Under the pieces are notes generated by a model. That model was not told the DNA's origin, did not search any database, and saw nothing but the letters and a program-made list of their open reading frames with translations. Of a DNA stretch of 64,000 nucleotides, positions 13,357 through 26,700 are shown piece after piece. A program made the position numbers and the translations under genes. Each line of letters starts with the position of its first letter. Position 1 is the stretch's first letter. The stretch is from Plazaster borealis. Lineage: Eukaryota; Echinodermata; Asteroidea; Forcipulatida; Labidiasteridae. The stretch covers positions 10,544,538 to 10,608,537 of the forward strand of contig CM037457.1 in NCBI GenBank assembly GCA_021014325.1, written 5' to 3'.

Positions 13357-13452
13357 CTTTCTTTGAGAAGTTAAAATGTATGTTTTCCCATTTCCCCCCA
13401 CACCGGTTCTGATAGGGCTTTAATCCATAATCCACTCCTTAACTCCTTGTTT

Positions 13453-16400
13453 TTATTTCAGGTCGACAATTGCTTTGCCTGACACGCCAATCAAATCCAC
13501 AGAGGAGAAGGAAACAATGATGTCCTTCTTTCCTGGTGGCCTCTTGGCGATAACTCGCGCTGTGTATATGACTGTTTCTTTAGGCTTGATGTTTCTGAAA
13601 AACGAAATATATAACGACAGGCAGTTACACAACATTGAATAAAATAGCTTTACATAACCAAATGTGTTAACATTATTTTGATTTCTGGGCGATGTCTGTA
13701 AATAATCAGAAAATATAGAACCAAAATTCGAGCTTAAACCTTTGACTATCTCTATGAAGGTTTTTATGTTACTTTTTTAAATTCAAAGTTAGTGGTAAGG
13801 CCATACCTGAATGTTTCTTTCTTGTGGATCAGCACAGCTGGACCCTCAGTATGGAAGAAACAATCCTGAAGCATTATTTCAAGCGGATTGGTAAATGTCA
13901 CTGTGACGCTGAAAAACTGCCCAACTGGTGTGGATTTTGGCACCTGTAATGAACCAAAAGTCAGCATGAGATTTTAAAATAATGTTAAGCTTGCTGAGAA
14001 ATGTGGGAGAAATGTTTTCTATAGTGATCATTATTGTGATACAAATTCACAGCATAATTTTATGCGAAAACATTATTTAGTACTATACTTTAATTTTAGA
14101 TGAAAAATACGTGGCATGATGAAAATGAAAGTAAAGACAGACGATTTAACAGGTGAAAGGGACGATTAAAAGTGAAATGGAAATACCTCGACAACCAGAT
14201 CAGGCTTGATCAGGCGGTAGTTAATTCCTTCCGTCACAGTATTGTTGGTTTCTGATTCGTACATGCTAACGTAGAATCTCATATTGGCTTGATCAACCAG
14301 GAGTGGCAGGTAGTCTGCTGCCTTGATTTGCCATTCCAGAACTGAAAACGAGGTAAAATGTTAACACATTTGAAGTACAGCACCATCTATCGTTGCTTTT
14401 TATTTAATTTTTAAAATAAATAAATACAATGTAATAGCACAATTTCAACACAAACCTTCCTCTTTTGCTTTGATCTCAACGGTATCCGTTGCTTGGAGGA
14501 TGGTCTTTGCTTTCACTCCTGTATAGTACACAGAATTACAAGTGATAGACACATGAGCCTTGCGTGCTGTCCCAACAGGACATTTTTTGCTGAGCTTTGC
14601 TTTGACTGTAAGGTCATCGCCAATCAGGGTCTTGGGAGGCAGGACGAGTTCTATGGCGGTATCTTCGACCACGTCTGGCATTAACTTTTTCAGAGTGTCC
14701 ACGTACTTATCGGCAACGAATAGGCTGAGATACTCGTATACGCTACCTAGGATATTAAAGAGACAATAGTTTATAGATTCATTGTCTGAACATTTTCGAT
14801 ATAGATTTTCATAACATACTCTCATGAGTGGCCAAACTTTTCCTTCCCAGTGTCCGTTTGTCCATGTTTGTGTTGGAAAAGTAAGATAACAAAGTCACCA
14901 AAGTCTGTTATACACACCTTCCTTCTGCTTGTACTGATTTGTGATATCTTCCATCTCGAACTTTCCAACAGCTTTTGTCACTATACGAGTTCCAACAGCA
15001 TTTGTGTCAATTTTAATCAACTTCGGTGACTAATAAAGAAACGAAAATACCATTTTAAGTTTATTTAAACACGGAAGAATGTTATACATAAATAAAACAA
15101 ATTAGTTTTCTGAAATTCAGATTCTTTTGGTTGGAAGTATATCCAAAAGCAAATAATATTATAGTGAAAGCAAAATTGCTTGTTTTAAAGTTAGCTGCGG
15201 GATCAAAGCAGTGATTAAAAACTAATGGATTGGGAGAAAATCACCTCTGCAAGATCTGCGCTCAGCTTCCAAGATACTTTGCAAGCATTCACCTCAGCAA
15301 AGACAAACTTGGTGTCGTGATTGAGATACACGTGACCGTTCTTGATGGCCGTAAGGGAAGAAGGACCGGTCCGGAACACATCTACAGTACATCAATTGAA
15401 ATTCCACAAGTCGTGTTATCAGCTTTACCATACCTCTTATAAACAATAGGCTTAGAAATTGGCTTTGCACTATAATACACACTTAGCAATGGAAGGCATT
15501 GTGTTATGTTTCTGAAATGTTGCCATTTATTGAAATCTTCTACAATGAGTAGTTTAGTGTTGAAAAATATACACATGCCAATAATGCGCTTTAAAAAACA
15601 TGTGACCAGATTTGTTTTGAACTGACAGACAGACTACTAACTTACAGTCACTGTATTCTTGCGGGGTAGCATCAACTGCTTGCCATCCCCCGTACCCCTT
15701 AGGCAGGTCAGGGCGGGCCATCCAAGCATCGTTCCACACATGGAAGTTCCTAAAATGTAGGCCAAATATATTAACACTAATCGCATATTGAATATTACGT
15801 TCCAGTCGTGAATAATTGGTGAAAGTATAACATTATGTCAACATTTTTATTTTATTTTTAAACACCAAAATGGACAAAAGGGAATATTACATGTTTTTAA
15901 AGAAGCATCTAAGCGTAAGGATAAATGAAAACAACTTTGTCATGGGTCATGTTCAATGCTTTATAACCTACCAGACACTATCATCGTTGTCCAGTGGGTT
16001 TCCATCAGCATCAAAGTGGTAATCTAAAAGACAGTTGGCATCTGCATCATGCGCTGAATCGAAATTGGTGATGGTGCGACCTGGGATACCAATCGTGCGC
16101 AGAGCTGCTCGATAAAGACGATATTAAGGTTTAATTAACACAATTCATTTGTAATTCATTCCACTGATTATTACAACTTGACAACTGCTCAGTTATAAAG
16201 GTCCTTTAACTTTAATAACACAGCCTTTTACATTCCGATTAATATTGTATTTTCATTACCTGTGGTGAGCAGGCCTCCGAAGACCCAACATTGGCCATAA
16301 CACACCGATTGTCCTGTTCGTATAAACTCCTCAAAGATGGACGCACTTCCGGACCAGGCAGTAGGCTCCGTTCCACCCTCGTAGTTACCGCTCCAGTTAC

Positions 16401-19400
16401 CAACAAGAATACCATTGTCATCCGGTGCATTTACCTGTGATGGATCGAGGAACATCTAGTAAAGTCTGTTGAAACATGTAGGCCTACATCGTGTTTGCAC
16501 AGTGTAACACTACTGGTTCTTTTCAGAACAACTCATAAGAAAAATGTCATGTACGTGTACATGGTGTTTCCATCACAAACTAGTTTGTATTATGCAAAGT
16601 TTCCTATTACAGTATAGTTCTACTTTAATGAACAAGGTGTACACATGTTATTAACCGTGTAAGAGTTACTGACTACCAGCAAATTTCACAGATGTGGCTA
16701 AAAGTAAAACTCCGAGTGATGTAGGCCTGTAAAAAAATGTTTATTGCCTATCACCACAGTTGGGCATGAGTATTGCTATCTCGGAACTATTAACGACCGT
16801 TGCGATGTCTGTTTTCAAAGGATAGCCATAACCCAAGCTGTTCATGTGCATTTCGCAATGTCGTGTAAACATATCGACTGAATGTATGGTTATTGAACTG
16901 ACCCTGACCGTGTGTGTTATAAAAGTGGAGGTCTATTAATTTGGTGAACTGTCTACAAATACTGCTATCAGAACCAATTGATATAGGAGATATGTACAGA
17001 AACAAAACAATACTTTTATGTTTTTCCTTTTTTCCCCGTTGCTCTCTCCATTGCCATGTATGACTGAATGTTAACAAGAATTAATGCAAAAGTGTGAGAC
17101 GGTTTTTTCACTACCAGTATTATTATGTTGCCCAGCACGATATCTCTTCGAAATGTCAGTAGTTCAATGCCAATGTAGCCAATTAAATTACATACCAGAG
17201 CAGAAAGAAGTCGGGATATCTCAATTGGGCTGGAGTAGGCATAGGATCTCTTTCTGGCAGCTTCCATTAGAGTAACCACACACTCCAAAATTCCTGCCTC
17301 AAACTGGAAGGTAAAAATAACGCAAGGTAATCGTATGACGATGTATACCCGTATTTGTGACCTAAAACAATGGGGGAAAATTAACTTTTTGGATCATCTA
17401 ACAGTTAAACAGTATTGACTTGCTTGGCAAAGAGGTGTATAACTTTTTTTTAAAAATACGCTAAAATCATTCCTTGTTAAAACTTTAGAGAAAAGAAAAA
17501 GTATTATCTTTTACAAATTAATAATGCAATCATTTGTAAATTGTTACCTGTCCGAAGTACCATTGGGCGTGTCCAACTTGATCACCAGCGCCGTAGAAGA
17601 ACATTCCCATGTCATTCAACACGTATTCTTTCCTTTGAATTTCATTGTGCATAAACACATCGTCAGCTATTAATAAATCAGTAATACAAATAAATGAATG
17701 TGAATATAAAATAAAACTCAATTAAATTCACCAAACAATAAACAGATTTAATTTAACTATAAAACACTTAAAACCTTGCTGTTTACGATTGAATACATCT
17801 GCTATTGTTGGACTCCAGTGGGTCTAAAATAATTTGACACTATTTCTAAATCAAGATACCCAACCACCAAAAACCTTTTAAAACATCTCCCAAATTTTCC
17901 TTCAACATTAAAATTATTTTGATTATTCATTCGACTCAGTGCCGTCTTGCCTTAATAGTGGCTCCATCAGAGACTTGCCTCTCATATCTACTATAGCTAG
18001 ATTTAGTTTGCACTTGCAACCGTCGGTCAAATAAGAAATAAGTTTTGACATAATACGCTTGCTTCTTGTGCATTATTGTTTCATCGATACACTCCCCTCT
18101 GCTCGCACGCTCATCACCATTTTCGTTAACCAGGGAAAGTTGAGTAAATACATGTATATGCAAAACCTCAATGATTTCCAATGTGACAATAACAATGCCA
18201 GCTTATGTGTAGGGTTATATGACCTACTTTAAATAGTGGACTGTCATTTAAGAAAAACTTGGCAGTCGGTATTAGGCTCATTTTCTTCGCGGATTAAATT
18301 ATGAAATCAAAGTTTTTCAGGGCCAATAGATTATCGATTCGAAAGCTCGAATGAGTAGATTATAAGTGGACGTTCATGCTTTCGATACATCAATGACAGT
18401 CAATCATTGACAGTGACGTAAAATTGGTTATTTCGCTTACCAGTTTGTAAAGTATATAACAGAGGTTTTCTCTTAATTGCATTTTACAAACTGCCCTGAT
18501 CATGTGGTAGCCTTAAAGTTTGGGTCAATTTAACATAAGTCCAATCAATGTGAAGATTTGGTTTCCTTTCTGCATACACTTCATTATTTTTTGTATTGAA
18601 CAACACAATCCAAACTATTTTTCGGAAATATAGTCTATACCTTTATTCATCTTTGAATTACCGTACTGAAAGCAGGAAGTAAAAAGCAGTTAGCTTTACC
18701 TTCACACCATGGGTTGAACAGCATGTACACGTGACCTTCCATGATAAAACGGTGATCGTTTTTGCCATCAACCTTCGTAATAACATCCATCTGGTATCGT
18801 CCAATAAGGCTATCAGCTGGACTAAAGATCTGGACAGTGACCTTATTTCCTTTCGTGGTGATGAACTTGGCAGCCCAGATACCGAGATTATCAATGGCTA
18901 CACTGCTCGAACGAACCGGAATTACCACGTGAGCGTTATGAGAATCCAAGGCTTCAGTTCCTGAAAAACGTGAATTTTTTTAATAAGAAAACATAATCCC
19001 CAAAATATAAGAACGCTTATTAAAGTTGTTTGCTGGCATTCTTAAATTAATTGGGTCTGAACTCATCCGAAACAGTGAGCTCAGGGAACCATTGAATCAC
19101 ACGTATTCTTAATAATGTGCTGAACCCAAGAAATGTTGAGCTTCGGACAATTGCAAAAAACATACAATTTGGCACTTCAGCAAAATGAAGAACAAATTTA
19201 AATTGTCTCTCCGTGTAGTTCAGTTTACTTTCTCTATTGAACTTACCCCACCAGAGCTCGAGCGTTATCTGATGTTTGGCTGCCTCATCATACCCCTGAG
19301 CCAGAGTAAGCTCTATGTCAAAAGACTGTCCACGTCTAAGAACCAACCCCGTATTTTCATAACTGTCGGTACGGTGAGACTGTCGGTTCTTGGCTATTAG

Positions 19401-19956
19401 GAGGTCGACTTTCTCCACTTTCAGCTGACCATCTAAGTACAAATATTTAATAAACCAAGTTGTTTTATGAAAATATTAAGATAGTTTAACATTTCTGCTT
19501 ATAGATTTAACTAATAATTAATTCACAATTTAATTTAATTAACTTTGCAAGGGAACAATTTACCGGAGAAAGTTTGTGCAATTAGTTGCACATTCACTGA
19601 TGTTCGGTAATAATTGAACATCTTTAGAAATTGCAAATAGCCAAATTCTATTCACAGAGTCACCTATTGAAGATGACAACCCACACAAAATATAGCATAG
19701 TTTCAGATGGTATTAAAAGTCTTCATATAAATAAAAGATGGTCCGAAATTTGTTTTCAATTTTTTTTTTACCAAGGACAGCTATAAACAACAAACAGAAT
19801 GAAGCATTGATTTCTAATGCAGACGGATAATGTGAAAATGGTTTAAATACCAGAGGGTAACGTTTCTTCTATTTCAGTCTTTGGCAGTTTCGAGTTTCCA
19901 ACTCGTCCCCTGAATGCCGTCAGTCTCTTATGTGCTCTTCTCCAATTATTATCCAT
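13453..19956 (-). CDS. Protein-glutamine gamma-glutamyltransferase (transglutaminase), 14 coding exons
   Basis: Calcium-dependent transglutaminase that crosslinks protein glutamine to lysine side chains (family knowledge). Coding exons in transcription order: 19956-19851, 19432-19247, 18960-18700, 17666-17548, 17303-17196, 16434-16260, 16104-15972, 15749-15646, 15381-15245, 15029-14918, 14746-14456, 14341-14187, 13943-13807, 13594-13453. All introns are GT-AG and all phases join, giving 721 residues, the normal family length (about 690-730). The exon 7 start could shift one codon. Domain order: short basic N-terminus (1-35), beta-sandwich (~36-170), catalytic core, two C-terminal beta-barrels. 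The nucleophile is Cys309 in GQCWVF, with His366 in NFHVWNDAW and Asp389 in [11 protein letters not shown]. The Cys-His and His-Asp spacings (57 and 23) match the family, and Trp274 sits at the oxyanion-stabilising position. FVFAEVNA is also conserved. There is no signal peptide and no N-terminal cysteine cluster for lipid anchoring. The start ATG has a good context (ACCATGG); noncoding 5' exons may lie upstream. Possible roles are clotting or matrix crosslinking. Confidence 0.95.
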
Positions 19957-22900
19957 GGTATTCCGAGATTACTGTCACTATCTGTAGATATTGAAAAAGT
20001 GCATACATGAACGTAAACATAACATTAAAACACCTCATGAAGCTTTAGAGAAACTGAACATGGATTATGGGTCAGGAGGTCTAAAAAGTTAATAACATGC
20101 ACAGCTGGGCGGTATGAGAATGTCAGGAATGTTGGGTCTCCAGCAAGTTCTCACGACATAAGCTCATAATTTCCAGACGTTGTTAAAGGTCCTCATTATG
20201 AAACGACATGGAATATGGGTGTGGCAGGGCTGTACTGGTAGCTTACTTTAAATCTACACAATGCCTCACTTTGAACGAGTAACATTCTACCAAAACAATA
20301 TCCCATCGGCTAACATTCGTTACTTCAGAAATCGAATGAACAAAATTTTGCGTTTCGAAAACTTTACCAAAACCACATTCTACAAAAATTGTAATAATGT
20401 CAACAAACAAAATTTCGTAGTAGGCCCATTACCTTTGTCCCGCCCAGTAGTACCGTATATTCCCCAATGCACAAACATGGCGTAAGGAATGGTACGAGTT
20501 TAATAATTATACTGTAGGCCTTTGGGTTATTTGAAGTTTTACCATGGTTTTACCATTGTAACGAAAATGGTACCGGTATTGAGTTTATACTATTGTAGTC
20601 ATATGCCTGTAGATGGTTTAATTATGTCCTCTCTATACATACACATTATGCAGGCGATGAGTGGGTGCAGATTAGCCGGAAAACCTTAATAAACGAATCT
20701 ATATGAAGTTTGATGTGCATAATGTATGTTCCATATAAGAAAAACAGCAACATTACCCTATTTTTTGTTCACGTATCTTTTAAAAATAATGTGCAACTCA
20801 CCATGAACAGCAAAAACCAATGCTGGATATAAACCTCAACTGTCTTTTTGCAATGCCGGCACTCCTTGCGAATGTAGAGTTGTTCGTTGCACCCGGTTGC
20901 ACAAAATGTAGTTTACAATGAGCGTTGTGCGCGAGGCGGATTAATACTCACGTTCAGTGTTCAAATGGTACTAAAACTGCAGGAAATCCAAATGTTTACT
21001 AAGCGAAGTCTATGGAGCATGCAGCAGTGCAACATCCAGGGTCCGCATTACATACACGAATGCCTCACAAAAGATACAGCTGCCTATTGTTTTGAAACTC
21101 TGGTTGGATTGTACAGCCGTCGAGGAAACACATACATGTACGCACGGACTGATTATCATGGCCTGCCATGAGGGCATGAAAAGAAAGAAACAAACATTCT
21201 CGTGATCAATGTTACTATATATATACAAACATTCCGATTGAAGATTGATTTTTCACCAACTGACTCGCACAGATACATTTAAATACTCTATGCGGGCACG
21301 TCTTTTTTTATCAGGAAGAAGACCAAGAAAAGTGAAGTATCAATGCCTGCGATCTGCGAATGCATACAACGCATTCACCACGATACTATTCGTTTTTCTT
21401 TCTTTTGTTAGACATGGGTAGACGACTCTCATAAAATTGGAACGTAGGCCAGTAAGCCTATATTCATCAATGGTTAAATCATAAAGCAAGGACCAGACGT
21501 CGTTGCTCTATGGTTGAAGCATAATAACCTTACTTTGAATATTTATAAAACACAATGTAAGATAGTTCCTACAAATAGCAACTTGCTAAGCATGGCAAAC
21601 TGCAGTTAAAAAAAATGACGGTGTACGCTTGATTGAAGTTTCGACTTTTAAGTTAGGTCATATGTTTGGCAACAATAGTTAAAACTTCTGTCGAAATCTC
21701 CGTAGGTTAGCCTCATACAATATTTGGGTATTATGTATAATAATGATTCAACCCATATGTAACTCACCAGTGTTACCCAATGCAGTACTGCATGGATCAC
21801 GGGTTGTACATAAAGGTCAAGGATAAAGTGAAACAACAAAAACAGCTGGCTAGAGTACTCTTGGACTAGACTACATGTATTCAACTCTGATATTATATCT
21901 GATATTATAACTCATATGAAAATCCACTGTTTGGCAAGCAAATCATTCAAAGCCCCGAAGCTTCGCTTCTCACCTCAAAATATCAGCCCCTGGTCTCTGT
22001 CCAAATTGTGACATTTTGTAAAAATTGATTGGCTGAGATGTCTGAACGAATATTCAGGATGGCCGGGTTCCTATCCCTAACACATGGGGATGCAACAGTA
22101 TGTATTGTTAATGTTGCTCCTCCGGATTACTTGGGGATCAATTAACTGTCTGACTCGACCCAAAAAAGAATCTTATTTTTTTTTCCATTTATCTGGAGCG
22201 TCGGCAAGAAATAGGCCCTATAACTTCTATCTTATAAATAAATAAAAACAATCTAATAAGATTATAGAACTTTTAAACGCTTGTATTGTAGGATGATACA
22301 AGAATTAAGTTGGTTGATTAGTGGATGTGTTTTGGAGAAAACAAGAGTGTAGTATCATCATTTGTTTGTGGAGTGGTTACTTTTTATTTTTGTTAGCTAA
22401 ATTTTGTTAGCTAAAACCTACGATAAATATTGAGGGTTTTTTCATTTAGGTACTTAAATTGTTTATAACTATTCTAAGTATTGTAAAATTACCAGTCGTG
22501 AGTTTCGTCTATGCCTGTGTGTATTGGGCCAGGGTCTAAAAGAAAAACAGTTTTTATGGGAACTGATTGGGCTACATTTTACCATCCTCCTTAACGATTG
22601 CAGGAACTAATACGCTCGGGATGTATGTCTTTTAAGATAAAAACAAAATATTTTGATAACTGTTTGTTTTAATTAATTTGTTTACTTCATTAATTTATTG
22701 TAGATAATAATGGTACCGGTAATTCACAGTGGTCATTTTATGAGTATCTTGAGCAAAGAAAGATGTGTAGCTTCAACACTATAGAAAAACACCCCAACAA
22801 ACAAACAAACAAACAAACAAACAACCCAACATCCCAACAAACAAGTCTTTGCCCACCCCCTCCCCGCCCGGCAAGTCTTTGCCCCCCCCCCCACCCCACC

Positions 22901-23490
22901 GCTAGTACCCCCAATTAAAAATGTCTGATTACGCAACTGGATTTCATATTGTAAAATTGACGATGTTCCAGTGCGGATCCAGATTCTTTTTAAGCGGGGG
23001 CCTCATTAAATTGTTCCATTGGTATAAGTAGGCCGACATGACCATGGTCCTTGTCGGGCTGAACAACGATGCATAAAGTTAACTGCAGTAACATATCGAT
23101 TCTACAGAGAAACAGTCCTTTTATGACTGGGAGAGAGGTTGCCTTTGAATATTACCGTGTACCCTTGCCGTTATGTATGAAACAACGTTCTAGCCAAGAT
23201 GATATTAGGCATATTTTCTTCTATGAGACTAACCAGCGAGCGAAGCGCGAAGCCTTTACGGCGGTTGGCCAATATAGGGGGTGGCACACGCCTGCTGTTT
23301 ATGTAGAAATAGCATTTTAACTATTACCAGGAGAAGAACAAGCGAACTTGTAGCCTTTACGACGTGGGTCCGGGCCCACTTTAAGCCCCCGGGATAATTG
23401 TTTTACATTAGATGCTCTCTGGCGCAATCTAGGACATTTCAGACGCGTTTCCCACTTTTTAACCCACTTGAAAGTTTGCTTTATGCTGCG
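19957..23490. other. Intergenic, upstream of the transglutaminase
   Basis: No supported gene. It must contain the transglutaminase promoter (minus strand), but I could not single out a TATA box or initiator. A (CAAA)n tract lies at 22795-22823, followed by a C-rich stretch to about 22910. Remaining open frames look random. Confidence 0.5.
22795..22823. repeat. (ACAA)n microsatellite
   Basis: About seven ACAA units directly visible, followed by a C-rich segment with two related 'caagtctttgcccc'-type blocks (to about 22910). Confidence 0.85.
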
Positions 23491-23494
23491 CCTT

Positions 23495-24460
23495 TTTTTT
23501 AGGGGGGGGGGGAGCGGCAACTTTTTTTGACGGCGACGGTTTTTTCTGGCTGTGACTTTTTTTAGTATGGTGACTTTGTTTGCGGCAGCCACTTTTGTTT
23601 TTGTCGGCAACGTAGTTTTTTTTGACGGCATTTTTTTTATTGTGGTGACCATTTTTAGCGGTTAACTATTGGCGGCGACGGGTTTTTTTCTGAAGTTTTT
23701 TTTGTTAAGGATAGGCGACTTTTTTGGCGGAGACTCTTTTTTTGTATTTTTTGTGGCACCTACGCGGCAACTTTTTGTTCATGCGGCGACATTTTTTGGG
23801 GGCGGCGATTTCTTTACGCGGCATTTTTCTTTGGGACGTCGGCGACGGTTAGTTAAAGTGGCGACTTTGTTTAGGGGCGGTGATTTCTATTTTTGGCGGT
23901 GACGTTATTTTCATTAGACGGCGACTTTCTTTTTGGGTGGAGTCCTTTTTTTGGTGGTGACGTTTTTTTGGCGATTTTTTGGCCATTTGTTTTCTTGTTG
24001 GCGATTATTCATTTCGTGGCGATTTTGTTGGGTGTCGAAATATTTTGGTGGCACCTACACAACTACTATTTCTTCTTCTTCATGCGGTGACCTTTTTGGG
24101 GCGGCGATTTTCATTATGCGGAACTTATTTTCGGGGCGGAAACTTTTTTTTGACGGCGACGGTTTTTTTTCATGGTGGTGACCGTTGTTGAAAAGTGGCA
24201 ACTTTGTTTGGGGGCGGCAACTTTGTTTGGGGCGGCAACTTTTGTTCTTGGTGGTGACCTTTTTCTTGTGGCGACTTTTTTGGCGGTTACTCTTATTTGG
24301 TGGTGACTTTGTTTAGGCTTTGCCGTTTGTTTTCTTGTTGGCAATTATTTATTTGGTGGCGAATTGTATTTTCATTTTTCATGCAGCGACCTTTTTGGGG
24401 AGCGACGATTTTCTTTTTGCGGTAATTTTTGGGTGCGGCGACGGTTTTTTCTGGTGGTAA
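23495..24460. repeat. Degenerate G/T-rich minisatellite (GGCGGCGAC-T tract)
   Basis: About 1 kb made of variations on a GGCGGCGAC or GGTGGTGAC block followed by five to eight T residues. The plus strand is almost all G and T. Period varies at roughly 15-35 bases, so it is a degenerate, not a clean, tandem array. Open frames across it translate to Phe/Gly/Asp-rich (plus) or Lys/Pro-rich (minus) low-complexity peptides and should not be taken as genes. A second patch of the same composition lies at 24776-24930. Confidence 0.8.
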
Positions 24461-24775
24461 CGTTTGGTATACAGGGCGAGTAAAAAGAACTATACACTTT
24501 TTTAATTGCCCATTGTTTTATTGTGATAATTTAGATAATATGTTTTCATATCTACTTGTAAATTCACTCTTCCTGCTTCTTTTGGTGCCAGTTTCACTAT
24601 AGTGCTTGAGTGAACACTAAAGGAGACAATTAAGGGGGTCAGGTGAAATTTGATTTGCGCCAAATGGTCAGGGTTTTGACAAGTAAGAGAGAATTAAAAA
24701 TAACACGACCATTGTCTTGGTTCTGGTCATGGATTGCATAATCAATTCAGCTCCCAATTCAGGCCTAACCTGAAC

Positions 24776-24930
24776 TGTGACGGTTTTTTTCTTTCTGGTG
24801 GCAACTTTTTTGGGTGCGGCGACGTCTCTTTTGGTGGCAACTTTTTTTTTAGGCGACTTTTTGGGGGCGATGAGTTTTTTTGACGGCGACTTCTTTTATG
24901 AGGCGAATTTTGTTTTGGCGAGGGCAAATG
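24776..24930. repeat. Second patch of the G/T-rich minisatellite
   Basis: Same word structure as 23495-24460 (GGTGGCAACTTTTTT, GGCGACTTTTTGGGGGCGA), separated from it by about 300 bases of ordinary AT-rich DNA containing a 'aattaagggggtcaggtg' stretch. Probably the same array interrupted. Confidence 0.75.
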
Positions 24931-25208
24931 TTCTTCCTTTTTTAATATCCAACTTTCTTAATTGGGCTTATTGGCTTTTTTTTAAGGTTTGACTATTTAA
25001 AGTTTCTCATCTGCCTAAGTCATGTCGTTTGAGACTGACTCTTCACATCATTGTAATTGTGTGTTTTATTTTTCTTAAGTATTTCATAATCTGCATATTT
25101 TTAACCTCTGGAAAGCGCCTCGTGACCCTGTTTTGGGTAAAGGGTGTTCCATAAAAGCCGTTTATTGTTATTATCAAGATAAGTACCGACACTTTGGCGC
25201 AGTGGGTT

Positions 25209-25297
25209 AGGCCGGGTGGCAATTTTGTTTTGCACGCTGTTCCGGCAGAAAAAATGAGGGCGCTCTTCACACAGGTTTGAAACATGCATGATTTGCA
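25209..25297 (+). repeat. Left arm of an inverted repeat pair
   Basis: Contains GAGGGCGCTCTTCACACAGG followed by TTTGAAACATG; the reverse complement of the same block is at 26100-26190. The best-matching part is about 65 bases with few differences, and a looser match extends outward through a CAATTTT block. A tRNA-like GGCGCAGTGGGTTAGGC motif sits just upstream (25196-25212), so the arms may be copies of a short interspersed element. Confidence 0.7.
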
Positions 25298-26099
25298 TTG
25301 TGGTAGGGCGTGCAGAAAACTTGCTTCTAGGATCCTGTTTTTATGTACATGTACGTGTAAACAATGTGATACTTCTCCCCAGTGTCAATTTAAATAATTG
25401 ACAGTTCACTTACCCTGGAAATTAGGTGTAGTGTAGACCTACACCCAGGTATCATGACTATAATCACTCAGAAGAAAGTGTAAAACATTTAAATGAAATA
25501 AAGACTTAACGTGTAGACCTATACAGGAAATAATTTGTACAAAACAGTTGTCTATGAATAGGCCTATCCTAGTACTTTAGTTAAAGTATGAAAACATGGA
25601 AAGAACCCTAAAAATAAACTGGGAATTTCTACAAGCAGACATCTCTGTCAATTACGGTACTGTACCGGTACCGTTAATTGCTTATTGATATAGTATATTT
25701 CTGAAGCCCTTTTGAAATATATTTTCAATATCAACCTCTTTTAAACTTTCCCTTGCTCAAGACCACCCTACCCCACCAATTAACGAATTAATCCAGAATT
25801 TATACACGACAATACACGCTATGTTTCTTGATAGTCACTTTCATTTAGTGAGTATTTTTGCTACTTAATGATATAAACCAAGTTAAATAGAAAAGTACAA
25901 TTCTTGGCCAACACTTGCATACAGCTTAAAAACAAAAAGACCTTTTAGTTAATGGTCACTGAGTTCAGCAAACAACTTTGTAATAGCACAATCAGAGCAT
26001 GATCGGGGCAAGGAATACCAAAGACCATGTATGGAGCAATGGTCGCACGAAGTTGAAATGTGGTCCAGCCTTCGTCGTGATACATTTTTAGTGAACTCA

Positions 26100-26190
26100 T
26101 GCATAATTCATGTTTCAAACCTGTGTGAAGAGCGCCCTCATTTTTCTACCGGAAGAACGTGCAATTTTTTATTTTTTTAAAATTGCGGCC
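26100..26190 (-). repeat. Right arm of the inverted repeat pair
   Basis: Reverse complement of the block at 25209-25297, separated by about 800 bases of AT-rich spacer. The pair could be the termini of one element or two independent insertions in opposite orientation; no target duplication was identified. Confidence 0.7.
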
Positions 26191-26535
26191 GGGTGCCGGT
26201 GTTGCAGGAGATTCTGTCCAGAATCTCCGGGGGACTGATTTCCCTATGACACCGGTACTATCTCATAACTCAGACGCCAACCAGTTCTGGGTTCGATTAA
26301 CGTCTGCCCCTGATATAGGACTTTGGCATTTTGCTGGGACTGTCACCAGTGTGATTGGGATCAGCCTTGTTTCTCCCCTAAAGGGACAGGGCCCACGGCG
26401 CTAGGGATCGAGACAGCGTAGGACATGCTGTGAGTCGGTCGACAAACCTGAAAGGAGCTATATGGGACTCGGTAAGGTACGGGTAGGGAACCGGCGGAGA
26501 AACCGAAGTCGCGGAGCCTGAATGCCCGATTATCA
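26183..26535. other. GC-rich island of unknown identity
   Basis: A sharp change from the AT-rich surroundings, with several near-palindromic words (for example CCGGGTGCCGG) and a 'gagattctgtccagaatctcc' hairpin near 26208-26229. A plus-strand frame (26159-26404) runs through part of it but shows no recognisable domain. It could be a transposon fragment or a CpG-like regulatory element; I cannot tell which. Confidence 0.35.
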
Positions 26536-26631
26536 CAGCGTAACTTTTTTTAAAGATTCAGTATTTGTTCACCTCTATGCAATAACACAATAAAAAATAG
26601 AAAAAATAATGCAAAATATAAAATATAAACT

Positions 26632-26700
26632 TCCCCCCCCCCCACAAACCCCCCCAACTCCGGAGCATTTGTTAACTGTTTGAGCCCCCCCCCCCCCCCG
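26632..26700. repeat. Poly-C tracts (minus-strand G-tracts)
   Basis: Several runs of 7-16 C residues within about 70 bases. The minus strand has at least three long G runs and could form a G-quadruplex. Such tracts are also prone to assembly or sequencing error. Confidence 0.8.

Larger units (their letters stand above)
11700..13452. other. Intergenic between the ASB-type gene and the transglutaminase
   Basis: AT-rich, no supported coding sequence. The upstream region of the minus-strand ASB-type gene contains a weak TATTTATA-like motif near 11893-11900, too poorly placed to call a promoter. A (TTG)n tract lies at 12768-12787, and a MITE-like fragment begins near 12933. Confidence 0.5.

Noticed and set aside
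23317..24344. Lys/Pro-rich minus-strand and Phe/Gly-rich plus-strand proteins (histone-like or antimicrobial)
   Set aside because: They are translations of the G/T minisatellite; several overlapping frames are open at once, as expected of low-complexity DNA.
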